From Planctomycetota bacterium (lineage in GTDB: Bacteria; Planctomycetota; UBA1135; UBA2386): a stretch of 58,146 bases of DNA. The first letter of the stretch is position 1; every line of letters starts with the position of its first letter. Where the stretch lies: the NCBI GenBank assembly GCA_025459175.1, contig JALORC010000029.1:1-58146 (forward strand), written 5' to 3'. The position numbers and the translations under genes were made by a program. The notes beneath the pieces are model-generated. The model was not told the DNA's origin. It was given only the letters and a program-made list of their open reading frames with translations, and ran no database searches. This document shows, in pieces, positions 26,053 to 35,264 of the stretch.

Positions 26053-27033
26053 ATGCTGCGACTGCCCACGTTCACCTACCACCGGCCGAAGACCGCCAGC
26101 GAAGCCGTCGCCATCCAGAAGGAGCACGGCAAGGAGGCGATGTACGTCGCCGGCGGCACCGACCTGTATCCCAACATGAAGCGTCGGCACCAGACGCCGA
26201 CGCACGTGATCTCGCTGCAGGACGTGCCCGGCCTGCACACGGTCGATCCGCTCGCCGACGGGCGCGTGGCGATCGGGGCGATGGTCAAGCTGACCGCGCT
26301 CGAGCACCATGCGCACCTGAAGGCCCACTACGGCGCGTTCGCGCACGCGGTGCGCGAGATCAGCACGCCGCTGCTGCGCAACATGGGCACGATCGGCGGC
26401 AACCTGCTGCTCGACACGCGCTGCACCTACTACGACCAGAGCCACGAGTGGCGCGAGTCGATCGACTTCTGCATGAAGAAGGACGGGGCGATCTGCTGGG
26501 TCGCGCCCGGTTCGCCGCGCTGCTGGGCGGTGCAGAGTTCGGACACGGTGCCGCTGGTGTGTGCGATGGAGGCCGAGGTCGAGCTGGTCGGTGTGGACGG
26601 CTCGCGCACGATCAAGGCGGGGGAGCTGTACCGCGACGACGGGATCCAGTACCTGACCAAGAAGCCCGAGGAGCTGCTGACGCGGCTGGTGCTGCCGGCG
26701 GCGAAGGGGTGGAAGGCGAGCTACCTGAAGCTGCGGCGGCGCGACACGTACGACTTCCCGGTGCTCGGGGTCGGGGTGTGTCTGTGGATGGATGGTGGTG
26801 GTGTGATCACCAAGGCGAACGTGCGGCTCGGTGGGGCGGGGTCGTACGCGATCCCGGCGACCGAGAGCGAGAAGCTGCTGGTCGGGCAGAAGTTGACGGA
26901 CGAGGTCATTGCCGCGGCGGGTTCGGCGGCGCTGAAGCCGGCGCGCACGATGGACAACACGGATCTGGATGTGTACTGGCGGCGGAAGGTCGCGCCGGTG
27001 TACGTGGCGCGGGCGTTGGCTGCGTGCAAGTGA
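26053..27033 (+). CDS. FAD subunit with [4Fe-4S]-binding insert, HcrB-like
   Basis: A 326-residue FAD-binding subunit (CO dehydrogenase medium-chain family): VAGGTDLYP (32-40) and GTIGGNL (112-118) bind FAD. Between them and the C-terminal domain is an insert with four cysteines, C124, C140, C148 and C157 (spacing x15, x7, x8). This is the spacing I recall for the extra [4Fe-4S] cluster of the Thauera 4-hydroxybenzoyl-CoA reductase beta subunit. Ordinary xanthine dehydrogenases and CO dehydrogenases lack it. The extra cluster lets electrons run toward the molybdenum site from ferredoxin, consistent with a reductive direction. It is 18 bases after the large subunit. Confidence 0.93.
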   Translation: MLRLPTFTYHRPKTASEAVAIQKEHGKEAMYVAGGTDLYPNMKRRHQTPTHVISLQDVPGLHTVDPLADGRVAIGAMVKLTALEHHAHLKAHYGAFAHAVREISTPLLRNMGTIGGNLLLDTRCTYYDQSHEWRESIDFCMKKDGAICWVAPGSPRCWAVQSSDTVPLVCAMEAEVELVGVDGSRTIKAGELYRDDGIQYLTKKPEELLTRLVLPAAKGWKASYLKLRRRDTYDFPVLGVGVCLWMDGGGVITKANVRLGGAGSYAIPATESEKLLVGQKLTDEVIAAAGSAALKPARTMDNTDLDVYWRRKVAPVYVARALAACK

Positions 27034-27037
27034 GGTG

Positions 27038-27380
27038 ATGGTGGAGCCGTGGCCGGCGGTCGAGGCGTTCCTCGCGTTCGTGCTGCGAACGGTGCCGGCT
27101 ACGCGCGGCGACTGGCCCGAGCTGGTGCGGCTGCTGGATGGTCTGGCGATGGCGCGCCATGCGTGTCCCGAGCCGGATTGGCCCGAAGACGACGCCGGGG
27201 TTGGGGGACGCCATCGACGACCTGTGCGACGTCGCCGCGGACCTGCAGGTGGCGCGGTGGTTCGCTGAGCACCGTGGCTCTGCCGTCGGGGCGGCTTTGT
27301 TGGCGTGGGGCTTCGATGCCCACTGGGGCCAGCACCTGCGCGAGCTGAAAGGTTATCTGCACTGCCGGATGCGGGAGTGA
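27038..27380 (+). pseudogene. DUF5063-family protein interrupted by a one-base frameshift
   Basis: Two frames together give one DUF5063-like protein of about 113 residues. The first, from ATG 27038, encodes MVEPWPAVEAFLAFVL to PEPDWPEDDAG. The second carries GDAIDDLCDVAADLQVARWF, then HWGQHLRELKGYLHCRMRE, which is the family's C-terminal signature. The switch falls in the G-rich run around 27195-27205, where one surplus base would explain the break. The gene is either recently inactivated, translated with a slip, or carries a sequencing error. It begins 4 bases after the FAD-subunit stop. Confidence 0.65.
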
Positions 27381-27422
27381 GGGGGCGTCGTTACCGATCG
27401 AGCCGGGGCAGCTATCGTCGCC

Positions 27423-28694
27423 GTGATACTCGTGGGCCTCACCCTGCGCCGACTCTGCAGGTATCCGGCGACCCTCGGCTTGTTGGTCGTGACGTCCTGC
27501 GTCGGTTCGGCGAAGGAAGCCGCAGGGCACTCGATGCAGACCCTGTCGATGCGATCCGTTGCCGATGTGCCCTCGCCGTTCGTGACGGTGATCCGGCAAG
27601 AGCTGGCCGAGGATCAGCATCTCGTGGTGATCCGTCGAGCTGGCGGTGCAGAGTCGTCTGAGCGGGCGACTCTGCTCGCGTCCGCGGTGCCGAGCCCGAG
27701 GCTGCTGTGGCAGACCAGTGCGGGCTTCTCGCTGGCTGTCGTCGCTCGCGTCAGCCGTCAGCGCCTGCTATGCCTCGGGGGCACAGCACCGAGCGTCAAC
27801 CGTCTCCATGTCGTCGACCTGGCGACGGGATCCTGCCGCGACCTGGGCCTGCGCATGAGTCGACTGATGTCGATCCAAGAGGATCGGGTCGTGTTCGCAG
27901 TTGGTGAGCAGGTTGGCGTGCTCGACCTCGGCGAGCCCCTTCGTGTGCGACTGCTGGATGTCGGAGGTATGCGCAACCTGCAGGTCGTGGGCGATGCGCT
28001 CTACGGCACAGATCGCGACCGCCTGTTGCGGGTCGATCTTGCCGGCGGTCTGCAGCGCTCGCTCGGACCTTCGCTCACATCCGCGCCGCTGTCGCTGTCC
28101 GTGTCCCCGGGCTCGTCTCACTGCGCGGTCGTTCAGAGCGGGCCGCCATCGGCGATGGCCATTCGTGGCGTCCACGAGGCCAGCTGCGCCGTGTTGCACG
28201 ACCATGTTGTGTTGCGTCGGGTCACGGTGTTCGACCTGCGCACCGCGACGGTGGTGTGCGATCTGGAGGAAGTGGCGGAAGTCGTCGCCGATCCGTTGGA
28301 CTCGGGGCCAGCAGCGATGCGGCCGCTCGTTCGTTGGTCCGGGCCGACCGAGCTGGTCGTGCCGGGGATCGTGCGCGGCGACCAACTGCAGCTCCATTGG
28401 TGGCTGGTCGACGTGATCAGCGGACGGCAGCGGGCAGCGAGCCCAGGGCTGTTGCCGTCGGATGCCGAGGATCGTTCGTGCCGTGTCGACGCGTTCGCTG
28501 TGCGGCCGGAATGGCGGCCGAGCGCTGCTCCCGTGGAGCGACAGGCTGCGCCCGATGGTCGATGGGCCGCCGTGGTCACCTCGGTGTCGGCCTGGGAGCA
28601 GCGCGTGGAGCTCGTCGATGTGGTGAACGGTTCTGTACTCGCCACGGACGTGGCGTCGGTGGCGGCCTGTTATTGGTTGCCGGCTGCCGACTGA
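27423..28694 (+). CDS. Probable lipoprotein with beta-propeller-like repeats
   Basis: A 423-residue protein starting at GTG 27423. The leader has a hydrophobic core ending LGLLVVTSC, which fits a lipobox, so an outer- or inner-membrane lipoprotein is likely. The body consists of repeated short strands with D/G-rich turns (LHVVDLATGSCRDLG, LYGTDRDRLLRVDLAGG, VTVFDLRTATVVCDLE, VELVDVVNGSVLATDV), the pattern of WD40/YVTN-like propeller blades. No family is recognised. It is less uniform in codon use than its neighbours upstream. Its role is unknown. Confidence 0.65.
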   Translation: MILVGLTLRRLCRYPATLGLLVVTSCVGSAKEAAGHSMQTLSMRSVADVPSPFVTVIRQELAEDQHLVVIRRAGGAESSERATLLASAVPSPRLLWQTSAGFSLAVVARVSRQRLLCLGGTAPSVNRLHVVDLATGSCRDLGLRMSRLMSIQEDRVVFAVGEQVGVLDLGEPLRVRLLDVGGMRNLQVVGDALYGTDRDRLLRVDLAGGLQRSLGPSLTSAPLSLSVSPGSSHCAVVQSGPPSAMAIRGVHEASCAVLHDHVVLRRVTVFDLRTATVVCDLEEVAEVVADPLDSGPAAMRPLVRWSGPTELVVPGIVRGDQLQLHWWLVDVISGRQRAASPGLLPSDAEDRSCRVDAFAVRPEWRPSAAPVERQAAPDGRWAAVVTSVSAWEQRVELVDVVNGSVLATDVASVAACYWLPAAD

Positions 28695-28764
28695 GTTCTC
28701 GCGAGCGCTGCTGGCGGCAGCCTTGGTCCACGGTTGCGGCTGGTCAGCCAGAAGTGTGCCGGGT

Positions 28765-29436
28765 ATGGCTGCCGGGGTGCGTTTGCTCTCCTGGGCGTTG
28801 CTCGCCGTCGTTGGCTTGCTGTGGATTCGGCGGTGGCTGTCACCGGGTCGTTGGCGACGTGCCACGGTCCAGCAGGAGCAGACGATGCGAGCGGTATGGG
28901 ACCGCTATCTGGCTGCCGTTGCCATCAAGGACGGTGTCGGCGCCGCCGCGTGTGTGACGGCGGCGACCTTCGCCGACTACGACCGGATGCGGCAGCTGGC
29001 CTTGCGCGCAACTCGCGAACAGCTGCGGGCCGAAACCGTGCTGACCCGTTCGCGTGTGCTGTTGCTGCGCGCGGTGTATCGAGCGGGACATCTGGCCGCG
29101 ATGGATGGGGCGCGGTTGTTCGCGATGTGCATCGAAGCCGGCTGGACCGATATCGCTGCCGTTGCCGGTAGCAGTCTGCGTGGATTCGAAGTGGACGCGG
29201 GCTACGGGCGAGCTCGGTATGTCAGCGCCCGGTTCGGCGCCGGTCCGTGGCTCGGGTTCACGGGGGTCGACGGCGACTGCCGCGTGGACATGGCCGACTT
29301 GTTGGCGGCGGCGGCGGTGACGTACCAGCGCTTGTGCGACAAGTCGAAGCAGGACGAGGATGCGTTCGTGCTGCAGCTGGTCGCGGACGAGACCGGGCGG
29401 GAGGCGGGTGAATCGCTGTGGTTGCCGTTGGTGTAG
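28765..29436 (+). CDS. Single-span membrane protein of unknown function
   Basis: A 223-residue protein with an N-terminal membrane span (GVRLLSWALLAVVGLLWIRRWL, about residues 4-22). A helical soluble domain follows with a long basic helix (RMRQLALRATREQLRAETVLTR interrupted by turns). No family is recognised. ATG 28765 is chosen because it directly precedes the span; an earlier ATG at 28723 would add 14 residues. It follows the probable lipoprotein by 70 bases on the same strand, so the two may be coexpressed. Confidence 0.55.
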   Translation: MAAGVRLLSWALLAVVGLLWIRRWLSPGRWRRATVQQEQTMRAVWDRYLAAVAIKDGVGAAACVTAATFADYDRMRQLALRATREQLRAETVLTRSRVLLLRAVYRAGHLAAMDGARLFAMCIEAGWTDIAAVAGSSLRGFEVDAGYGRARYVSARFGAGPWLGFTGVDGDCRVDMADLLAAAAVTYQRLCDKSKQDEDAFVLQLVADETGREAGESLWLPLV

Positions 29437-29469
29437 TTGCTGTCCCGGCAGCCACCGAGCGTCGCTGCC

Positions 29470-32400
29470 TCACGCAACCGCGGCAGCAAATTGCGCGTAG
29501 AGATCTCCGGGTAGAGGGTGATCGAGTCGCCACGTGATCGCCATCGGGCGCTCTCCCTCATGGCTCACGTAGGTCGCCGGGCCCAAGAACCAGAAGGCGC
29601 GGTCGTCGGCGCGCAATCGGGCGAACAGCAGGATCTGCGTGCCCATGGCGACGTGTTGCTGGTAGCGCTGGCCAGTCTCGCTGTTGCTACGGGTGACCCC
29701 TTGGCTCTCCCAGCGGATCAGCTCACGGCTGATTGCGCGGTCCTTGTAGCTCGTCGTTGGCGAGAACTGCCCAGAGGTCTTGTCGAGGGTGAAAGCCAGC
29801 AGGTCGGTGCGCGCGGGCTCTACCCAAAAAACTCCGGACTGCCATGAGGCGACCCCAGCTGCTGTGCCAACGCCCATCGCTGCCAAGATTTCAATGCGCG
29901 TGTAGCGCGCGTGTACTTGCAAGGGAGCCTCCGCGGCCAGCTTCGCCTGCGGGTGAGCGTGGTCGATGCGGTTCGCCAACACATCCAGCAGCTCGAGCAT
30001 CTCGAAGCAGACCTGTGGATGTTCACGAAGCATCGCGAGCGCTTCCGCGAGAGTGTTGTGCTTGTTGAGCACTTGGTCGGCAACGTTGGCGACCAGCATG
30101 CGGAGCAAACGTTGGTCACGAAGGTGGGGGAGATCAGGTGGGGAACCCGTGGTTGTTCGCAGCCACCGTCGCCACGCATCGATGCGTTCGAGGTCGTCGA
30201 CGTGCAGCAGTCGGCCGATTCCGCGCCGTAGAGCTGTCTCGTGTTGCCCCACAGGACTGCCAGCAAGGCCCGCTTCTGAGCATAGGTCGGACCAGCCTCG
30301 ACCACCCGAGTACACGTCGCTCAGATCGTAGCCCGTCTCGTCGAGGAACTTGGACAGTGCAACCTTGCCGACCGCTGACGCCAGCTGCCGCAGCTCCGCT
30401 GCCTTGGCCTTCCATTGGCTCGGGATCGCATCGCGTACGTTCCGCAGCACGATCTCCCTGGCGACCGAGTCGAGTTGCAGGTTGCAGCCGGCCGGCAAGA
30501 ACGGGAAGCCGTTCTCGATCTGCTCTTCGAGTTGCTTGCGGCTGCCGCCGAGCAGGGCGCGAAAGCGCCGGTCGAAGCGAAACTCGCGCCGGTGCTGACC
30601 GACGAAGTCGAGCACGGTGCACACCGACTTGCCGTCGTCCCGGCGTAGCCCACGACCCAGTTGCTGCAGGAACAGCGTCGGGCTGTCCGTGGGCCGCAAG
30701 AACAGCAGGACGTCGACGGCGCGCACGTCGATGCCCTCGTTGTAGAGGTCGACCGAGAAGATGACCTGGAGCCTGCCGCTCTGCAGCTGCTGCAATACCT
30801 GGCTGCGTTCGGTGTCCGCGGTGTCTGCCGACACTGCGACTGCCGCGATGCCTGCTGCCACGAACTGGCGCGCCATGAACTCTGCGTGACGGACGCTGAC
30901 GCAAAAGCCTAGCGCCTTCATCTTGCCGACATCGTTGATGTGTCGTTGCAGCTGGTTGATCACGAGCCCGGCCCAGCGATCGCTGGCGGTGTAGACGTTG
31001 GTCAGTGCGTCTGTGTCGTAGCCGCGGCCGCGGCGCCACGGCACTTCGCGCAGGTCGAGACTGTCGGCGATGCCGTAGTAGAGGAATGGCACCAGGTAGT
31101 GCTGGTCGATCGCGTCCCAGAGCCGGAGTTCGGCGGCGATGCGGTCGCCAAACCAAGGCAGGATGGACTCGCCGTCGCCGCGCTCCGGGGTGGCGGTCAG
31201 GCCCAGCAGCTCGACCGGCTGGATGTGATCGAGCAGACGTCGGTACGAAGCCGCTGCGGCGTGGTGGAACTCGTCGACGATCACCACATCGAAGTGGCGA
31301 TGATCCAGGTGCTCGTAGCCGCTGGCGTCGAGGCTCTGGATCGACGCGAATACGTGCTCGAACGCGCTGGGCCGGCTGCCGCCAACCCAGAGTTCGCCGA
31401 ACGATGCGTCCCGCAAGGCGTGGCGGAAGGTGCCGAGGCTCTGCCGCAGGATCTCCTGGCGGTGGGCGACGAACAGCAGGCGCGCTCGTGGCAGTCGAAT
31501 GCGCAGCCGCTTGTAGTCGACCGCGGCCATCACGGTTTTGCCGGTGCCGGTGGCGGCAGCGAGCAGGTTTCGGTGATGACCTGCGGCGCGGGATACCTCG
31601 ATCTGCTCGAGCAGGCGTTCCTGGAACGGTTCGAGCCGCAGGTCGGTTGGGTTCAGCAGCGACGGGAAGTCGCGTCGCGAGGACTGGCACCGCAGCGCGA
31701 ACTGCGACGGTTCGTAGTCCTCGAAGTCCGGGTGGTTCCAGTAGGCCTCGAACACCGTCGCGACCTTGCCGACCACGGACTGGTTCCTGGCGCCCGATAC
31801 CCGCACGTTCCACTCGAGGCCGCTCACCTGCGCCGAGTGGGTCAGGTTGGACGAACCGATGTAGGCGGTCGAGAACCCGGAGTTGCGTTGGAACAGCCAC
31901 GCCTTCGCGTGCAGCCGGGTCGTGGTCGTGTCGTACGAGACGCGGATCGAAGCGCCCAGCTGCTGCAGGTCGTCGAGGGCTCGTTGCTCCGTCGATCCGG
32001 TGTAGGTGGTGGTCAGCACCCGCAGTTGGCGCCCTTGGTCCCGATGGCGGCGCAACGCTTCGAGCAGAGGGAAGATGCCGCTGCGGCGGATGAACGCCAT
32101 CACGACGTCGATGCGATCGGCCGAGTAGATCTCGGATTCGATCTGGCTGCCGACCGTCGGCTCGCCTGGCGCATTGGTGAGCAGAGCCGTATCGAGCAGA
32201 GGGATCTTCGGTTCGGGGATCGACTCCGCGGTGCTATCGGGCAAACGCCGCAGAATCGCGCGCAGGACCGACTCTTGCGCGATCGGAATGTCGAGCGCCG
32301 CGTTGGCCCCCTCCACCAGCTCGTCAACGCGCAGCAGCAGTGCGTTCGTCAGCGCCATGCCGCGGTCGATGCGTTCCTTCTCATTCACGTCTTCCAGCAC

Positions 32401-32562
32401 GCGACGAACCACTTCCGCGACATGTCTGCTGATCCGATCGGCGGCGTCCGCCGGCGAAAGGTCTCGGCGGATTGCTTGCAAGCCGGAACGTAGCTCGCGC
32501 AGCCTGGCCTCCAGCTCGCTCGTGATCAGTGCTTCGTAGAGCCCTCGCTCGCCTCCGGTCAT
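29470..32562 (-). CDS. PLD-like nuclease / superfamily 2 helicase / DUF3427 fusion
   Basis: A 1030-residue protein with three parts. Residues about 135-285 form a phospholipase-D-like domain with one HKD-type half-motif (H218-x-K220 and GSSN 236-239). Residues 305-670 form a superfamily 2 helicase: ATGTGKT Walker A (338-344), DEFHH Walker B, GLTATPERGDG, QQLGRGLRR motif VI. The rest is DUF3427-like and ends with a beta-rich domain of the type that recognises DNA. The same architecture occurs in solitary bacterial genes annotated as DEAD/DEAH helicases and linked to DNA restriction or defence. That link is family lore and is not shown here. No methylase is adjacent. Confidence 0.9.
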   Translation of the reverse strand: MTGGERGLYEALITSELEARLRELRSGLQAIRRDLSPADAADRISRHVAEVVRRVLEDVNEKERIDRGMALTNALLLRVDELVEGANAALDIPIAQESVLRAILRRLPDSTAESIPEPKIPLLDTALLTNAPGEPTVGSQIESEIYSADRIDVVMAFIRRSGIFPLLEALRRHRDQGRQLRVLTTTYTGSTEQRALDDLQQLGASIRVSYDTTTTRLHAKAWLFQRNSGFSTAYIGSSNLTHSAQVSGLEWNVRVSGARNQSVVGKVATVFEAYWNHPDFEDYEPSQFALRCQSSRRDFPSLLNPTDLRLEPFQERLLEQIEVSRAAGHHRNLLAAATGTGKTVMAAVDYKRLRIRLPRARLLFVAHRQEILRQSLGTFRHALRDASFGELWVGGSRPSAFEHVFASIQSLDASGYEHLDHRHFDVVIVDEFHHAAAASYRRLLDHIQPVELLGLTATPERGDGESILPWFGDRIAAELRLWDAIDQHYLVPFLYYGIADSLDLREVPWRRGRGYDTDALTNVYTASDRWAGLVINQLQRHINDVGKMKALGFCVSVRHAEFMARQFVAAGIAAVAVSADTADTERSQVLQQLQSGRLQVIFSVDLYNEGIDVRAVDVLLFLRPTDSPTLFLQQLGRGLRRDDGKSVCTVLDFVGQHRREFRFDRRFRALLGGSRKQLEEQIENGFPFLPAGCNLQLDSVAREIVLRNVRDAIPSQWKAKAAELRQLASAVGKVALSKFLDETGYDLSDVYSGGRGWSDLCSEAGLAGSPVGQHETALRRGIGRLLHVDDLERIDAWRRWLRTTTGSPPDLPHLRDQRLLRMLVANVADQVLNKHNTLAEALAMLREHPQVCFEMLELLDVLANRIDHAHPQAKLAAEAPLQVHARYTRIEILAAMGVGTAAGVASWQSGVFWVEPARTDLLAFTLDKTSGQFSPTTSYKDRAISRELIRWESQGVTRSNSETGQRYQQHVAMGTQILLFARLRADDRAFWFLGPATYVSHEGERPMAITWRLDHPLPGDLYAQFAAAVA

Positions 32563-32661
32563 CGCCGCAGTATGCCTGGCGGCGTCTCATCGAGCGACGG
32601 CGCAACGAGGCTCTCCGATCCCGCCGGAAGCAGAGCCATCCGAGCCCCGTCCCACGCACCG

Positions 32662-33903
32662 ATGACCCCGGCCACCGCCCGCCGCACCGCGCCATGGCTG
32701 CTGCTCGCGCTGGCGATCGCCGCGGCTGCCCGGCTCGGTTGCCGCCCCGTCGACGTGCTGCTCGGCGCGATCCCGGCACTCTGCATACCAGCCCTTCGCA
32801 CGCTACCACCCGACCAGCGCCGCGCGCTGCTGCGCCGCCGCCTGCCCGCGCTGATCGCACTCACCATGCTCGCCGCGCTGGCTCTGGGCTGGAGCAACGC
32901 GTCCGCACTCGCGGCGCCGATGCCGTGGGCGAGCGCGATCCGGTTCGGTGGTTACCTGCTGCTGTGGATCCTCGCGCTGCATGGCCTGCGCTTCGTTTCG
33001 GACCATCTGCTGCGACCCGTGCTGGCGAACGCGAAACTGCGCGGTTGCGTCGTCGCGCTGGCGACCTTCACGATCGGCTTCCCGAACCTCTACGTAGCGC
33101 TGCAGACGCACCGCATCGCGATCGCCGGCGCACCGGTCGCGCAATCGGTGGCCGGAACGGCGATCGCATTCGCGACCGGCGACGGGATCGAACTCGACGG
33201 CACGTTGTTCCTGCAGCCGAACGGCGACTCGAACACGCCGCTGGTGATCGTCTGCCACGGTCTCGGCGCCGATCGCGAGGCGTTCGCCGGCTACACCGCG
33301 CTGGCGCTGCGGCTCGGTGCGCACGCACTCACTTTCGACTTCCGCGCCCACGGTCGCAGCGGCGGCATGGTGTCGACGCTCGGCGCCGACGAGGTCGCCG
33401 ATCTCGCCGCGGCGGTGGCGTGGTGGCGGTCGCAGCCGGGCCGCGCGCAGAACCCGATCGTGTTGCTCGGCGTGTCGATGGGCGGGGCCGTCGTGTTGCA
33501 GGCGGCCGGCATGGTCGGGGCCGCTGGCGTGTTCGCGGAGAGCTCGTATGCGGAGCTCTCGGCGATGATCGAAGCGCAGACGGCGATGCTCGGACCGCTG
33601 TCCGCGAGCGCCGCCGCGGCCGTGCAGATGGCGGCGCGCTGGCAGCTCGGCATCGATCCGGCGCGGGTCTCGCCGCTGCGTTCGCTGCGCGAATTGTCGC
33701 CGGCGATCCCGGTCGTGTTGGTGCACGCCGGTAGCGACCAGGTGATCTCGCTGCGCGAAGGCGAACGGCTGGCCGGGGCGCGGGCCGACCTGCGACTGCA
33801 CGTGAGCCAAGGCGCCGAACACGCCGGTTGCCTCGCTGTCGATCCGATCGGCATCGAACAACAGCTGCGCACCCTGCTGACCACCATCGCCGCGCGGCGC
33901 TGA
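32662..33903 (+). CDS. Membrane-anchored alpha/beta hydrolase
   Basis: A 413-residue protein. The N-terminal 130 residues hold about four hydrophobic segments (APWLLLALAIAAAARL onward), followed by a Phe/Trp-rich linker. The alpha/beta hydrolase core has the oxyanion HG in CHGLGADRE, the nucleophile elbow GVSMGG (S272), an acidic residue after the SDQVISLREG segment, and the histidine in GAEHAGCL. The catalytic triad is therefore complete. It resembles the serine aminopeptidase-like/dienelactone-type lipases, and the substrate is unknown. The start is ATG 32662, 99 bases from the divergent helicase gene start. Confidence 0.85.
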   Translation: MTPATARRTAPWLLLALAIAAAARLGCRPVDVLLGAIPALCIPALRTLPPDQRRALLRRRLPALIALTMLAALALGWSNASALAAPMPWASAIRFGGYLLLWILALHGLRFVSDHLLRPVLANAKLRGCVVALATFTIGFPNLYVALQTHRIAIAGAPVAQSVAGTAIAFATGDGIELDGTLFLQPNGDSNTPLVIVCHGLGADREAFAGYTALALRLGAHALTFDFRAHGRSGGMVSTLGADEVADLAAAVAWWRSQPGRAQNPIVLLGVSMGGAVVLQAAGMVGAAGVFAESSYAELSAMIEAQTAMLGPLSASAAAAVQMAARWQLGIDPARVSPLRSLRELSPAIPVVLVHAGSDQVISLREGERLAGARADLRLHVSQGAEHAGCLAVDPIGIEQQLRTLLTTIAARR

Positions 33904-33920
33904 CTTCCCGCCGCAGCCCG

Positions 33921-35090
33921 CTACGAGCCCCAGAGCCCCGGCAGCGTGTCGACCATCGGATACGGGCCGCGCGAGTGCGGGCCGAAGAACAGCCGGAACG
34001 CGACCGAGAACGTCCAGCAGTCCTCGCCGCCGAGCGTCGAGTACTCGACTCCCGACATCACCTTCAGCCGATGCCCGGCGAGCAGGTAGTTGGTGCCCAG
34101 ATAGAACGCCTGGTAACGATCGCCGGTCGAGAGCCCGACCTCGCGCTCGTAGCGCCGCTGCGCACGCAGCCCGTCGTCGCCGTCGCTGCCGGCGAGCTGG
34201 TAGCGCCCGACGAGCTGCAATCGATCGGTGAGGAACACGCCCGGCTGCAGGTTGAGGCCGAGTGCGGAGCCGGAGCGGGCGTCGAGGCCGGCGGTGAGCT
34301 CGGTCATCAGCGACCACGAGCCGTCGGTGACGATCAGCGCTGCGGCGAGCCCCTGGTCGAAGAAGTTCAGGTTGGTCGCGTCGTCGTCGGCCTCGCTGTG
34401 CACCGCCGAGACGTTGACCACGGCGGTGTCGGTGCCGAGCGCCGTGTCGAGGTCGAGCGTCACCGAGCCGAGCAGCGACGAGCCGGAGTTCAGCTCGGTG
34501 AACGACTGCTCCATCCGGAAGCTGGTCGCGTTGGAGAACACGCCGGCGTAGTAGCTCCACGGCCCGTCGCGGCCCGACAGCGTCACCGCCGGCGTGTAGT
34601 CGGCGGCGAACATGTTGGTCAGCAGCGCGCGTTCGAGGTAGTTGAGGTAGCGACTCGAGACGTTGCGATCGTGCGTGAAGCGGTGTTTCTGCTGGCCGAC
34701 CGTGAGCACCAGCGCATCGTCGAAGCGCCAGCCGACCCACAGCTCGGTGAATCCGTTGTAGAACGGCTCGAGATCGGTGCCGCTGACCGCCTGCGCGTGC
34801 ACGGTCAGGTCCTGGAACAAACGTGCCTGGAACCCGAGTCGGAGGCGCCGGCTCTCATAACCTTCGGCGTCGCGTTCGTCGCCGCTGGTCCACCAGTTCT
34901 GGCCGTGGTAGCGGCCGAGCAGCCAGAACTCGTTCAGCACCGGCGCGCGGTCGTCGCGCAGCAGCAGGCCGAGCTCGGGGAACGGCTCGCCCGGCCGGCG
35001 CGCAGCCGCGGCGGGTATGTCCGCCTGCTGCGCCGACAGCGCGACACCGAGCAGCGCGGGCAGCGCGCGAGAGAATGCGTAGGACGGCAC
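33921..35090 (-). CDS. OprP/OprO-family (phosphate-selective) porin-like outer membrane protein
   Basis: A 389-residue exported protein with alternating strands typical of a 16-strand porin: RLRLGFQARLFQDLTVHAQA, then TELWVGWRFDDALVLTVGQQ, and FLTDRLQLVGRYQLAG near the C-terminus. The opening VLNEFWLLGRYHGQNWWT and the GYESRRLRLG strand are characteristic of the phosphate-selective porin O/P family. The last residues do not end in the classical aromatic residue (GLWGS). The start is GTG at 35090, giving a signal peptide with cleavage after LSAQQ; no ATG in frame lies nearby. The protein suggests a diderm envelope. Confidence 0.75.
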   Translation of the reverse strand: MPSYAFSRALPALLGVALSAQQADIPAAAARRPGEPFPELGLLLRDDRAPVLNEFWLLGRYHGQNWWTSGDERDAEGYESRRLRLGFQARLFQDLTVHAQAVSGTDLEPFYNGFTELWVGWRFDDALVLTVGQQKHRFTHDRNVSSRYLNYLERALLTNMFAADYTPAVTLSGRDGPWSYYAGVFSNATSFRMEQSFTELNSGSSLLGSVTLDLDTALGTDTAVVNVSAVHSEADDDATNLNFFDQGLAAALIVTDGSWSLMTELTAGLDARSGSALGLNLQPGVFLTDRLQLVGRYQLAGSDGDDGLRAQRRYEREVGLSTGDRYQAFYLGTNYLLAGHRLKVMSGVEYSTLGGEDCWTFSVAFRLFFGPHSRGPYPMVDTLPGLWGS

Positions 35091-35264
35091 TGAGGGGCCG
35101 CAGCATGACGGCGCCTCGGCGGTGCGTCCAATGTCGCGGCGGTGCGCCGCACGCGCCCGGTCGCCTACGAGCCGAGCGTCAACCGCAATCGCCGCCGGAA
35201 TCCGCTGCGATCGGCACGGGGTGCCGCGATCGCTGCGTTGCCAGCGGCGGTCCGGCCGGGCAGC

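Noticed and set aside
30138..32493. Plus-strand open frames over the helicase gene
   Set aside because: They are antisense shadows; the minus-strand helicase carries full-length domains with all motifs.
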